Assembly: GCA_049700455.1 (NCBI GenBank)
Contig: JBNAVJ010000009.1
Coordinates: 1-64,000 of the forward strand
DNA from: JBNAVJ01 sp049700455
GTDB taxonomy: Bacteria; Bacteroidota; Ignavibacteria; Tepidaquicellales; Tepidaquicellaceae
Direction: 5' to 3'
DNA length: 64,000 bases
Part shown: piece by piece, positions 34,451 through 42,473 of the stretch
How positions within the stretch are numbered: the first letter of the stretch is position 1
How the letters are laid out: every line of letters begins with the position of its first letter
Translations under genes and position numbers: made by a program
Notes under the pieces: model-generated
What the model was told of the DNA's origin: nothing
Databases searched by the model: none
What the model saw: the letters and a program-made list of their open reading frames with translations, nothing else

Positions 34451-35611
34451 TTATAAAACTGTTTTTATTCTACGAATTGCTTCCTTTATATTTTCTCGAC
34501 TGTTAGCATAAGAAAATCTCAAGTATCCTTCTCCATAAGCACCAAATGCCGTACCGGATAAAGCAGCAACTCCAGCATTGTAAAGCAAATGATCATTTAA
34601 TTCTTTTGATAAATATCCTGTCTTTGTAATATTGGGAAAAGCATAGAATGCTCCGTGTGGCATAATACAGGAGAACCCTGAAATTGAGTTTAAACCATCA
34701 ACGATAATTTCTCTTCTTGCAATAAATTCTTCCCTCATTTTATTTGCACCATCCTGAGGACCTTCAAGGGCTTCTATACAGGCTTTCATAACAAAAGCAT
34801 TATTACAGGAATTACTATTTGTCATTAATCTGGCTACTTTCTGAGCAAGGTCTACATTCATAACGCCATAGCCGGCACGCCAACCCGTCATTGCATAAGT
34901 TTTAGAAAATCCATCGAGTATAATTGTCCGATCCTTAAATCCCGGAATCTGTGCAATACTAAAATGTTCTCCTTCAAAAACCAATCTGCTATAAATTTCA
35001 TCACTCAAAACCATTATGTCTCTATCTTTAATAACATCTGCAATTGCTTTGATATCTGACTCAGTCAGCACTCCGCCGGTAGGATTTTGAGGGGAATTTA
35101 AAATCAGCATTTTGGTCTTGTCAGTTATCAATCGTTTTAAATCCTCAATGTCAAAAGCAAATCCTTTTTCCTCTTTAAGTGGAAGTGGTACAGATTTCCC
35201 CCCCATAAAATTTATCATAGATTCATAAATTGGGAACCCGGGATTAGGATAAATTACTTCATCCCCTTCTTCAACAAGTGCAATGATAGTAAAGAAAATA
35301 ATTGGTTTTCCTCCAGGAGTCATAACAACTTCTTCAGGGGTAACTTCAATACCTCGTGTCTTGCTAATGTATTTAGCAATGGAAGTGCGAACTTCCATCG
35401 TCCCTGCCGAAGGAGTATAATGTGTATCCCCTGCTAGCAAAGATTTTACTGCCGCCTGCACAATATTATCAGGCGTACTAAAATCAGGCTCTCCAATTTC
35501 AAGATGAATAATGCTTTTTCCTTCTGCTTCGAGTTTCTTTGCCTTGGCTAAAACTTCAAATGCTGTTTCAGTACCAAGGTTTTGCATCCTTTTTGCATAC
35601 TTAAGGTTCAT
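34451..35611 (-). CDS. Class I aminotransferase (aspartate aminotransferase type)
   Basis: A 386-residue PLP enzyme of fold type I. It has HLEIGEPDFSTP (substrate loop), HYTPSAGTMEVR, NSPQNPTGGVL, SDEIYSRLVF, and the PLP lysine K237 in DGFSKTYAMTGWRAGYG. The sequence resembles the aspartate/prephenate aminotransferase group (I-gamma/I-beta), which transfers amino groups between aspartate or other amino acids and 2-oxoglutarate. tRNA-Val lies 43 bp upstream on the same strand. Confidence 0.93.
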   Translation of the reverse strand: MNLKYAKRMQNLGTETAFEVLAKAKKLEAEGKSIIHLEIGEPDFSTPDNIVQAAVKSLLAGDTHYTPSAGTMEVRTSIAKYISKTRGIEVTPEEVVMTPGGKPIIFFTIIALVEEGDEVIYPNPGFPIYESMINFMGGKSVPLPLKEEKGFAFDIEDLKRLITDKTKMLILNSPQNPTGGVLTESDIKAIADVIKDRDIMVLSDEIYSRLVFEGEHFSIAQIPGFKDRTIILDGFSKTYAMTGWRAGYGVMNVDLAQKVARLMTNSNSCNNAFVMKACIEALEGPQDGANKMREEFIARREIIVDGLNSISGFSCIMPHGAFYAFPNITKTGYLSKELNDHLLYNAGVAALSGTAFGAYGEGYLRFSYANSRENIKEAIRRIKTVL

Positions 35612-35653
35612 ATAGTTTAATTTTGTTTGGTTTCTTGGAAGGACTTTATTTAG

Positions 35654-35727
<74 letters not shown>

Positions 35728-35887
35728 TCTACTGTTTCAAAATTAATTAATATATAACTCTTATCAAATACCAAAAAACAAGCATAAAACAATAAGCGAT
35801 TTTCTGTTAAAAAGCATTTTCCCTTTTGTCCATTGAAATTAGCCTAAGTTTATGGTATATTGTAAGATATTAATTTAATGCTATTTT

Positions 35888-36967
35888 ATGAAAAAGTACC
35901 TCAGTTATTTAGCTATCTTTATTCTTACTACTATTGTTTTTTCCTCCTGTACAAAAAAGCAGGAAATTAAAACAGAAAAGGATAATCGTAATGCTCTTAT
36001 CACTATTACTCCAAAAGACACATCTGTAACCTTTAAATATAGACCAAAAACAGGCGATGTTTTTAAACACAAAGCGGAAAAATATAATAAAGTTACAGAA
36101 GAAATAAATTTCCCAAAACCTGAAAAGGTGGTTTCAGAAAGTAAGGGATTATATTTCACTACACTTGAAGTTTTAGAAGTAGGAGAATCAGGTGCTGTAA
36201 CATTTAAAGCACGTTTTGATAGCCTTCTTGTTGAACAGACATCCCAACTAAAGGATTCAACCGTTTCTATAAAATATAACTCTAATGTAAAAGATACTTC
36301 TATCTTAACCGTTGAAACCGTCCTATTTGATAACCTTGTTGGAAACAATTTCAAGATACGTGTGTCCGAAAATGGTGAGATTCTTGATACTTATGAGACA
36401 GAAAAAATTGTAGAGAATGTTTTAACATTTTTTAAAAACTCTAAAGACGAACGAACTAAAGAAATTACAGAGGAATTAAATAAATCAGAAGACGTTTATA
36501 ACCAACAAAAACAACTTTTGAAAGGCGACGTATCAAATACCATTACTTCTATCTTTTCACAAATAGTCCAGGAACTTCCCAAAGGGACTGTGCCAAAGGA
36601 TTCCACCTGGACAAAAATTCAAAAAGATGAAAAGTCCCTATTTAATGAACAGTTAATTGTTAACTATTCTATAACTGAAGTTAAAAGCGATAATCAGGAT
36701 GCACTTGTTACAATTGCTGCTGTAATGACCTCAGATTATGATAGTAAACCTGTAAAAGATAAAAAGATGGGAGTTACAGTTTCACTTGAAGACTTTGAAG
36801 CCAAAGGAACTGGAAAACTTGTCCTCGACCTTAATCGTGGGGTTGTAAAATTACTTGATAATGATATTTCATCCCATAGAAAATTCGTACAAAAAAATTC
36901 CCGGGGAGATAAATCTATCCTACTCCGTGATATTAATATTAAATACAAGGTTGAATTGATTAACTGA
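35888..36967 (+). CDS. Lipoprotein of unknown function
   Basis: A 359-residue protein with a lipoprotein signal: hydrophobic helix then lipobox FSSC (Cys21). The rest is rich in beta-strand-forming and Lys/Glu/Asp residues, with short repeats such as TFKYRPKTGDVFKHK near the N-terminus and a closing TGKLVLDLNRGVVK. It reminds me of periplasmic DUF6263-like proteins that open with a YKFKxGDxxxY-type strand, but I cannot confirm this. Probably monocistronic; the hairpin at 36968-36993 follows it. Confidence 0.85.
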   Translation: MKKYLSYLAIFILTTIVFSSCTKKQEIKTEKDNRNALITITPKDTSVTFKYRPKTGDVFKHKAEKYNKVTEEINFPKPEKVVSESKGLYFTTLEVLEVGESGAVTFKARFDSLLVEQTSQLKDSTVSIKYNSNVKDTSILTVETVLFDNLVGNNFKIRVSENGEILDTYETEKIVENVLTFFKNSKDERTKEITEELNKSEDVYNQQKQLLKGDVSNTITSIFSQIVQELPKGTVPKDSTWTKIQKDEKSLFNEQLIVNYSITEVKSDNQDALVTIAAVMTSDYDSKPVKDKKMGVTVSLEDFEAKGTGKLVLDLNRGVVKLLDNDISSHRKFVQKNSRGDKSILLRDINIKYKVELIN

Positions 36968-36993
36968 AATATGGTTTAAGTATAAACCGTATT
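36968..36993. other. Perfectly symmetric hairpin after the lipoprotein gene
   Basis: An 11-bp stem with one G-U pair (AATATGGTTTA / TAAACCGTATT) and an AGTA tetraloop, 2 bp after the lipoprotein stop (TGA at 36965-36967) and about 25 bp before upp. No T-run follows, so it may be an RNA processing or attenuator structure rather than a classical terminator. Confidence 0.5.
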
Positions 36994-37017
36994 ATTTAAG
37001 CATATACTTTGAGGATG

Positions 37018-37662
37018 ATGAAAAATTTTTATATTGTGGAACATCCTTTATTGATGCACTACCTGACCATTTTAAGAGATAAAAATACCAGACAGGAATA
37101 TTTTAAACATACTCTTGACAAAGTTTCCTATTTATTAGCGTCACACGTATATGCTGACCTAACAGTTACACCAAAGGTTATAAACACTCCCCTTAAGAAA
37201 TGTAACGGGGTAATGGTTAAAGATACAATTGTACTTATGCCAATCCTTCGTGCTGGGCTTGGACTCTTATCAGGTTTTGTTGAGTTGTACCCAACAGCTA
37301 TAATAAGTCATATGGGTCTTTACAGAGATGAGGAACTGCTTAAACCTGTAAAATATTATTTTAAATTCCCAAAGATTAAAGACAAAGAACAACTTCGCGT
37401 TATTATTCTGGATCCAATGATTGCAACAGGAGGAAGTATTTCATTTGCAATCGAGTACTTGTTAAATATGGGGATACTAAGAATTTCCGTTGTTTCGCTT
37501 TTAGCTGCTCCGGAAGGACTGGAAGCTATTGATAAAAGGTTTAATAAGTTTGAAAAAAACAAACTCTTTATTTATACCTGTGCTATGGATGAAGGTTTAA
37601 ACGAAAAAGGATACATTCTGCCAGGATTAGGTGATGCAGGGGACAGACTTTTTGGGACTTAG
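37018..37662 (+). CDS. upp: Uracil phosphoribosyltransferase
   Basis: A pyrimidine-salvage enzyme converting uracil and PRPP to UMP. It has the opening VEHPLLMHYLTILRDKNT, the MPILRAGLGLLSGF loop, the PRPP-binding motif IILDPMIATGGSISFAIEY and the uracil-binding end YILPGLGDAGDRLFGT. About 214 residues, slightly longer than the usual 208. Three possible starts (TTG 37009, ATG 37015, ATG 37018); the last was chosen because homologous sequence begins there and GAGG lies just upstream, but the ribosome site is tight. Confidence 0.95.
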   Translation: MKNFYIVEHPLLMHYLTILRDKNTRQEYFKHTLDKVSYLLASHVYADLTVTPKVINTPLKKCNGVMVKDTIVLMPILRAGLGLLSGFVELYPTAIISHMGLYRDEELLKPVKYYFKFPKIKDKEQLRVIILDPMIATGGSISFAIEYLLNMGILRISVVSLLAAPEGLEAIDKRFNKFEKNKLFIYTCAMDEGLNEKGYILPGLGDAGDRLFGT

Positions 37663-37738
37663 TCATCTCATGTTATTTCTTTCCAAACTTTCTTTTCAAT
37701 TATTTTTTTACTATATTCTTTATAAATAAAAAGATTAG

Positions 37739-39955
37739 ATGTTTACCCCGAAAAATAAGAAACGGTTAGATGATCTACTGGCTCAATGCAGGAAAAATTT
37801 CCCTGGTAAAAAGATTAATGAAAACCTGATAACAAATGCATATAGATTTGCAGTTGAGGCTCATAAGAACGATAAAAGGGCCTCAGGAGAGGAATATATT
37901 ACACATCCCTATGAAGTTGCAATGATTCTTGCTAAAGAAATTCCAGTTGATGATACCTCTGTAGCCTGTGGATTATTGCATGATGTAGTGGAAGATACTA
38001 AGTTTTCTATAAACGATATCCGCGCTGAATTTGGTGATATAATAGCAGAGATAGTTGATGGCGCAACTCAAATAGAGGGTCTTTCTGAAAATTACGAATT
38101 AAAACAGATTGAATCTTATAAGAAACTTGTTCTTTCAATGACTTCAGACATAAGAGTAATGTTGGTCAAGTTTGCTGACCGATTACATAACTTGCGGACA
38201 CTTGGATTTCTTTCTTCAGCAAGGCAGTTTCGAATGGCACAAGAAACTCTTGAAATTTATGCTCCACTTGCTCATAGATTCGGATTATCTACAGTGAAAA
38301 GTGAATTAGAAGACCTTGCCTTCAAATATCTTGACCGAAAAGCTTATGAAGAGATTGCAAAAAAGATTAGCGAAAAAAAGCGTGAAAGAGAAAGGTTTAT
38401 CAAGCGATTTACTGAACCAATCAAGAAAGCCCTTGAAGAAGCAAATCTTAAGGCAGAAGTTTATGGCAGACCCAAACATTTTTACAGTATATACAAAAAA
38501 ATCAAATCCCAGGGAAAATCCCTTGACGAGATATATGATTTATTTGCAGTACGTGTTATACTCGAATCTAATAATCCAAATGACTGTTTCCTGGCTCAGG
38601 GAATAATTTCTCAGCTCTATTTTCCAATTTCCGAACGTTTTAAAGATTACATATCAAAACCAAAACAAAATAATTATCAGTCACTTCATATTACGGTAAT
38701 GAGTAAAGAGGGGCGACCCGTAGAAGTCCAGATAAGAACCAGACAAATGCATGAAATTGCTGAGAAAGGTATCGCTGCCCACTGGAAGTATAAAGAAAAT
38801 GTAAAATTGAACGATGAAAAAATTGAAAGTTGGGTGAAATCAATTCGTGAAACAATTGAAAATGCTACACAAGAAGGTGCTTCCTCTGATGAGATTTTTG
38901 AAAGCTTCAAGCTAAATTTATACCAGGATGAAATATATTGTTTTACTCCAAAAGGTGATTTGAAAGTCTTACCGGTTGGAGCTACTCCTGTGGATTTTGC
39001 CTTCGAAATTCATTCTGAAGTTGGTATGCGATGTATTGGGGCTAAAGTAAATGGAAGAATTGTACCTTTAAATACTAAATTGAAAAGTGGTTGCCAGGTT
39101 GAAATAATAACCTCAAAAAATTCCAGACCTAAACGTGACTGGGAAAAGTTTGTTGTCACAAATAAAGCTCGTTTTGAAATAAGAAAATTCTTCAATACCG
39201 AGAGGAGAGAACAGATTGCAAAAGGTAAAGAAGTTTTTGAAAAGAAACTTAAGAAACTTAAGTTACATATTACTCCCACTGATCTCGAAACCCTCTTCAA
39301 GAAGTTTCATATAAAAAGTGAACAGGAATTCTTTATCATCCTTGCAAAAGACGAATCAAAAATGGATGTGTTTCTTGATTTTCTGGCAAACGAGAAAATA
39401 GAAGGTGAACAAACACAGGAATCTATAGAGGGTCCTGAAATTGTTCCAGAAAAAGGTAAATATGAAAAATTTGTAAAACAGGCAAGGTCTACCACTCAGA
39501 TAGTATTACCATATACTTCGGAACGCGATTCTAAAGATATTAAATATGAATTTGCTAAATGCTGTAATCCAATACCTGGAGATGATGTAATAGGATTTAT
39601 TACACAAACAGAGGGTATTAAAGTCCATAGGAAAAGTTGTAAAAACATCGCTAATCTATTTCTTCAGAATCCCAATAGAATTGTTGATATAAACTGGGGA
39701 ACTACAGCTGGTGGTATATTCAAAGGTGGCATTAAAATCATTGGAGAAGATAAACCTGGTATTTTAAGCAGAATTGCAAAATTAATCTCAGACCACTTTA
39801 AACTCAATATTCAGAATCTTAATATAAATACAAAAGGTTCTATGTTTGAAGGTATCATAATTCTTGAGGTACAGAATCTTGTACAGTTAAACGCTGTTAT
39901 AGAAAAAATCAATAGCGAAGAAGGTATTTTAAAAGCAGAACGGTTCAGCGGCTAA
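37739..39955 (+). CDS. Bifunctional (p)ppGpp synthetase/hydrolase RelA/SpoT
   Basis: The stringent-response enzyme of 738 residues. The hydrolase HD domain is intact: H56 in THPYEV, HDVVEDT (81-87), RLHNLRTL. The synthetase domain has RPKHFYSIYKKIKSQGK, YDLFAVRVI and NYQSLHITV with VEVQIRTRQMHEIAEKGIAAHWKYK. A TGS domain (FTPKGDLKVLPVGATPVDFAFEIH), a Cys-bearing helical region (KCCNPIPGDDVIGF) and a C-terminal ACT domain follow. Both activities look functional, as expected for the single Rel in many Bacteroidota. Its last 4 bp overlap the convergent acpS. Confidence 0.96.
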   Translation: MFTPKNKKRLDDLLAQCRKNFPGKKINENLITNAYRFAVEAHKNDKRASGEEYITHPYEVAMILAKEIPVDDTSVACGLLHDVVEDTKFSINDIRAEFGDIIAEIVDGATQIEGLSENYELKQIESYKKLVLSMTSDIRVMLVKFADRLHNLRTLGFLSSARQFRMAQETLEIYAPLAHRFGLSTVKSELEDLAFKYLDRKAYEEIAKKISEKKRERERFIKRFTEPIKKALEEANLKAEVYGRPKHFYSIYKKIKSQGKSLDEIYDLFAVRVILESNNPNDCFLAQGIISQLYFPISERFKDYISKPKQNNYQSLHITVMSKEGRPVEVQIRTRQMHEIAEKGIAAHWKYKENVKLNDEKIESWVKSIRETIENATQEGASSDEIFESFKLNLYQDEIYCFTPKGDLKVLPVGATPVDFAFEIHSEVGMRCIGAKVNGRIVPLNTKLKSGCQVEIITSKNSRPKRDWEKFVVTNKARFEIRKFFNTERREQIAKGKEVFEKKLKKLKLHITPTDLETLFKKFHIKSEQEFFIILAKDESKMDVFLDFLANEKIEGEQTQESIEGPEIVPEKGKYEKFVKQARSTTQIVLPYTSERDSKDIKYEFAKCCNPIPGDDVIGFITQTEGIKVHRKSCKNIANLFLQNPNRIVDINWGTTAGGIFKGGIKIIGEDKPGILSRIAKLISDHFKLNIQNLNINTKGSMFEGIIILEVQNLVQLNAVIEKINSEEGILKAERFSG

Positions 39956-40320
39956 TCATTATCTTCACAAATAACCACCGCCCCTGCATATTCATCTGTA
40001 TGTGTTATACTAACATAATAATTATAGCGGGAATATTCGTTTTCAACTGTATGTTTTATGTAAGGTTTTCCTCTTCCATCATTTAAAATTTCTATATCTT
40101 TCCATTTAAAATCTTTGGAAATCCCTGTTCCTATTGATTTTGAATAAGCTTCCTTTGCAGCAAATCGTCCAGCAAAATGTAAATCAGGTTTAGAAAATGA
40201 TTTACAGTACTTTATCTCCTCCTCTGTAAGTATTCGTTCAAAAAAACGTTCTCCATATTTTTCAATTACAGTCTTAATTCGCTTTATATCAATAATATCT
40301 ATTCCAATCCCTTTAATCAT
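39952..40320 (-). CDS. acpS: Holo-[acyl-carrier-protein] synthase
   Basis: It transfers 4'-phosphopantetheine from CoA to acyl carrier protein. The 122-residue protein has GIGIDIIDIKRI (metal Asp) and FAGRFAAKEAYSKSIGTGI, which includes the catalytic Glu and Lys, ending with the VSITHTDEYAGAVVI strand. Standard AcpS length. Its ATG overlaps the end of the HAD gene by 4 bp; the two form a unit, with folC 48 bp further upstream on the same strand. Confidence 0.95.
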   Translation of the reverse strand: MIKGIGIDIIDIKRIKTVIEKYGERFFERILTEEEIKYCKSFSKPDLHFAGRFAAKEAYSKSIGTGISKDFKWKDIEILNDGRGKPYIKHTVENEYSRYNYYVSITHTDEYAGAVVICEDND

Positions 40321-41000
40321 AAATTATTTTCTTTTTTGATAATATTAATTAATTCTGAAATACAATTAATATCATAATCTGAACCGGGATTTACAGTATT
40401 AAATGTATCTCCATATCTTGCAAAAACTGTTTTCATACCTACGGCTTTTGCTCCAACTACATCGCGTTCTGCCCAATCTCCTATCATAAGGCATTCCTCA
40501 GCTTTTAAACCCAGTTTTTGTAATGCCAGATTAAATGGAGCCGGAGATGGTTTTTTCTGATAAGTATCTTCATACGTAATAACAACATCAAATAAATGCT
40601 GAAAGTTTATATAGGATAACCGTAACCAGGCTTCTCTTGCAGGGGCATCAGAAACTACAGCAAGTTTTAATCCATATTTAATTAATTCTACAAGAGTAGG
40701 GAAAACTTTCGGATATGGCTTTAGAGCAGCCTCACGAGCTGCACGGTACGCTACAATTCCAGCTGACAAAATCTTATAGTCAACCTTAGCATATAACCGT
40801 ATTAGCATTTTATCAAAAACCTGTTGATATTCTATCCCCTCTTCTTTGTAAATCTCATCTATAAGTTTTTTTGCATTCTCAAAATCAATATTCAGTCCAG
40901 AATCTATCATTGCGTTTATAGCTGCTTCAATCGCGCGCTCTTTCAAGAGCATAAAATCAACAAGCGTATTATCAAGATCAAAAATTATTGCTTTAATCAC
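40317..41000 (-). CDS. HAD-family hydrolase
   Basis: A 227-residue haloacid dehalogenase-like phosphatase. It has the nucleophile motif IFDLDNTLVDFM (Asp8, Asp10), a cap region rich in helices, motif II VVSDAPAR, Lys in QKKPSPAPF and motif III MIGDWAERDVVGAKAVGM. Substrate unknown; candidates are phosphoglycolate or a nucleotide. Coupled to acpS by a 4-bp overlap. Confidence 0.9.
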   Translation of the reverse strand: MIKAIIFDLDNTLVDFMLLKERAIEAAINAMIDSGLNIDFENAKKLIDEIYKEEGIEYQQVFDKMLIRLYAKVDYKILSAGIVAYRAAREAALKPYPKVFPTLVELIKYGLKLAVVSDAPAREAWLRLSYINFQHLFDVVITYEDTYQKKPSPAPFNLALQKLGLKAEECLMIGDWAERDVVGAKAVGMKTVFARYGDTFNTVNPGSDYDINCISELINIIKKENNL

Positions 41001-41048
41001 TTTTAAATATTTTTAAAGTTAATAGTTTTTCAGTTAAAACTAAAGGAA

Positions 41049-42389
41049 TTATAACAGACGTTTTTTCTTAAATTCACCAATCTTCAGAAAATCACTTATC
41101 ACAAAAAATGACCCACATACCAGTAGAGTATCATTTTTTTGTAAAAACGTTTTTGCAATATTATAAGCCATCTCTACTTCTTTGGTTATTATTGCTTTGC
41201 TTTTATTCTTTACAAAATCAAGAATTTTTCCAGGTTCCATTGCACGTTTATACGAAGACTTGGTTAAAATCAATTTTGAGCATAATTTTTCAAGTATCCT
41301 TACAGATTTTACAATATCTTTTTCTACCATCATTCCAAAAATTATAATTAGTTTTCCTTTCTTAAATAAATCAATATTTCTCTCAATATTTTTTATCCCT
41401 TCAAGATTATGAGAAACATCAAGAATTATTCTTGGTTCTTCTGTTATAACTTCAAACCTTGCGCGATAAAATGAATTCTCTTTTATTTTTTCTAAACCAT
41501 TTTTAACTGAATCAATAGTTATCTTTTCAAAGCCTTTCTTTTTTAAAAGATTAGCTATACTCAGAGCTGTTTTAATATTGATTAACTGATAATCTCCATT
41601 TACAGGAACAAAAAAATTCTCCCCTTTGAATTCTCTATTCAAAACGTTAAATTTTATCCCATTCATAGTATTTGAATATACCATAAATTGCCATTCCTTT
41701 TGAGAATTAATCAAAGAGCTTTGCATCAGTTTGCAACGATTTTTAATTACTTTAAGAGGAGTATGTTTCAATTTCCCAATTACACAAGGAACTCCTCTTT
41801 TAATAATTCCTGCTTTTTCTTTTGCAATACTTTCTAAAGTTGAACCCAAATATTCTGTATGGTCAATTGATATTCCAGTAATCGCACTGCAGATAGGTTT
41901 CAGAACATTGGTTGCATCAAGTCGCCCTCCTAACCCTGTTTCTATTACCGCAATATCTACTTCTTTATCAGCAAAATATTTAAAGGCAATAGCTGTGGTA
42001 ACCTCAAAAAAACTCGGTCTAATTTTTTTAATATAATACCATAAACTCTCTATTGTATCATATATATATTGCATTCCAATTTTTTTCCCTTCAACAAGAA
42101 TTCTTTCTCTGAAATCTATAATGTGAGGGGAGGTAAAAAGTCCAGTTTTATAACCACTTTCAATCAATATAGAGTTCACCATCGAACATACAGCACCTTT
42201 TCCATTAGTACCTGCAATGTGAACCGACTTGAACTTCCGGTGAGGATGGTCAAGAACTTTAAGTAAGTACTTGATATTACTTAAATTATATTTAATACCG
42301 GTTCTTTCAAGACTATAAAGCTTCTGGAGTAATTTTCTATATTCACTTTGTTTAAATTTCACTGAATTAACATAATAAGAACCTATCAA
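41049..42389 (-). CDS. folC: Bifunctional folylpolyglutamate synthase/dihydrofolate synthase
   Basis: A Mur-ligase-family enzyme that adds glutamate to dihydropteroate and folates. The 446-residue protein has the P-loop HIAGTNGKGAVCSMV (58-72), the Mg/ATP region VIETGLGGRLDATNVL, ITGISIDHTEYLGSTLESIAK, and the C-terminal domain with ILDVSHNLEGI and the LVCGSFFVISDFL ending. It is the first gene of the leftward folC-HAD-acpS group. Confidence 0.95.
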   Translation of the reverse strand: MIGSYYVNSVKFKQSEYRKLLQKLYSLERTGIKYNLSNIKYLLKVLDHPHRKFKSVHIAGTNGKGAVCSMVNSILIESGYKTGLFTSPHIIDFRERILVEGKKIGMQYIYDTIESLWYYIKKIRPSFFEVTTAIAFKYFADKEVDIAVIETGLGGRLDATNVLKPICSAITGISIDHTEYLGSTLESIAKEKAGIIKRGVPCVIGKLKHTPLKVIKNRCKLMQSSLINSQKEWQFMVYSNTMNGIKFNVLNREFKGENFFVPVNGDYQLINIKTALSIANLLKKKGFEKITIDSVKNGLEKIKENSFYRARFEVITEEPRIILDVSHNLEGIKNIERNIDLFKKGKLIIIFGMMVEKDIVKSVRILEKLCSKLILTKSSYKRAMEPGKILDFVKNKSKAIITKEVEMAYNIAKTFLQKNDTLLVCGSFFVISDFLKIGEFKKKRLL

Positions 42390-42473
42390 ATTTGAAATGT
42401 AAAATGGGGAATTTTATACCTTGATAGTAGCAAGAATAAATAATATATTTTTTGTTCAATAAAATTAAGTACT

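Noticed and set aside
36968..36993. Hairpin as a rho-independent terminator
   Set aside because: The stem is good, but no T-run follows.
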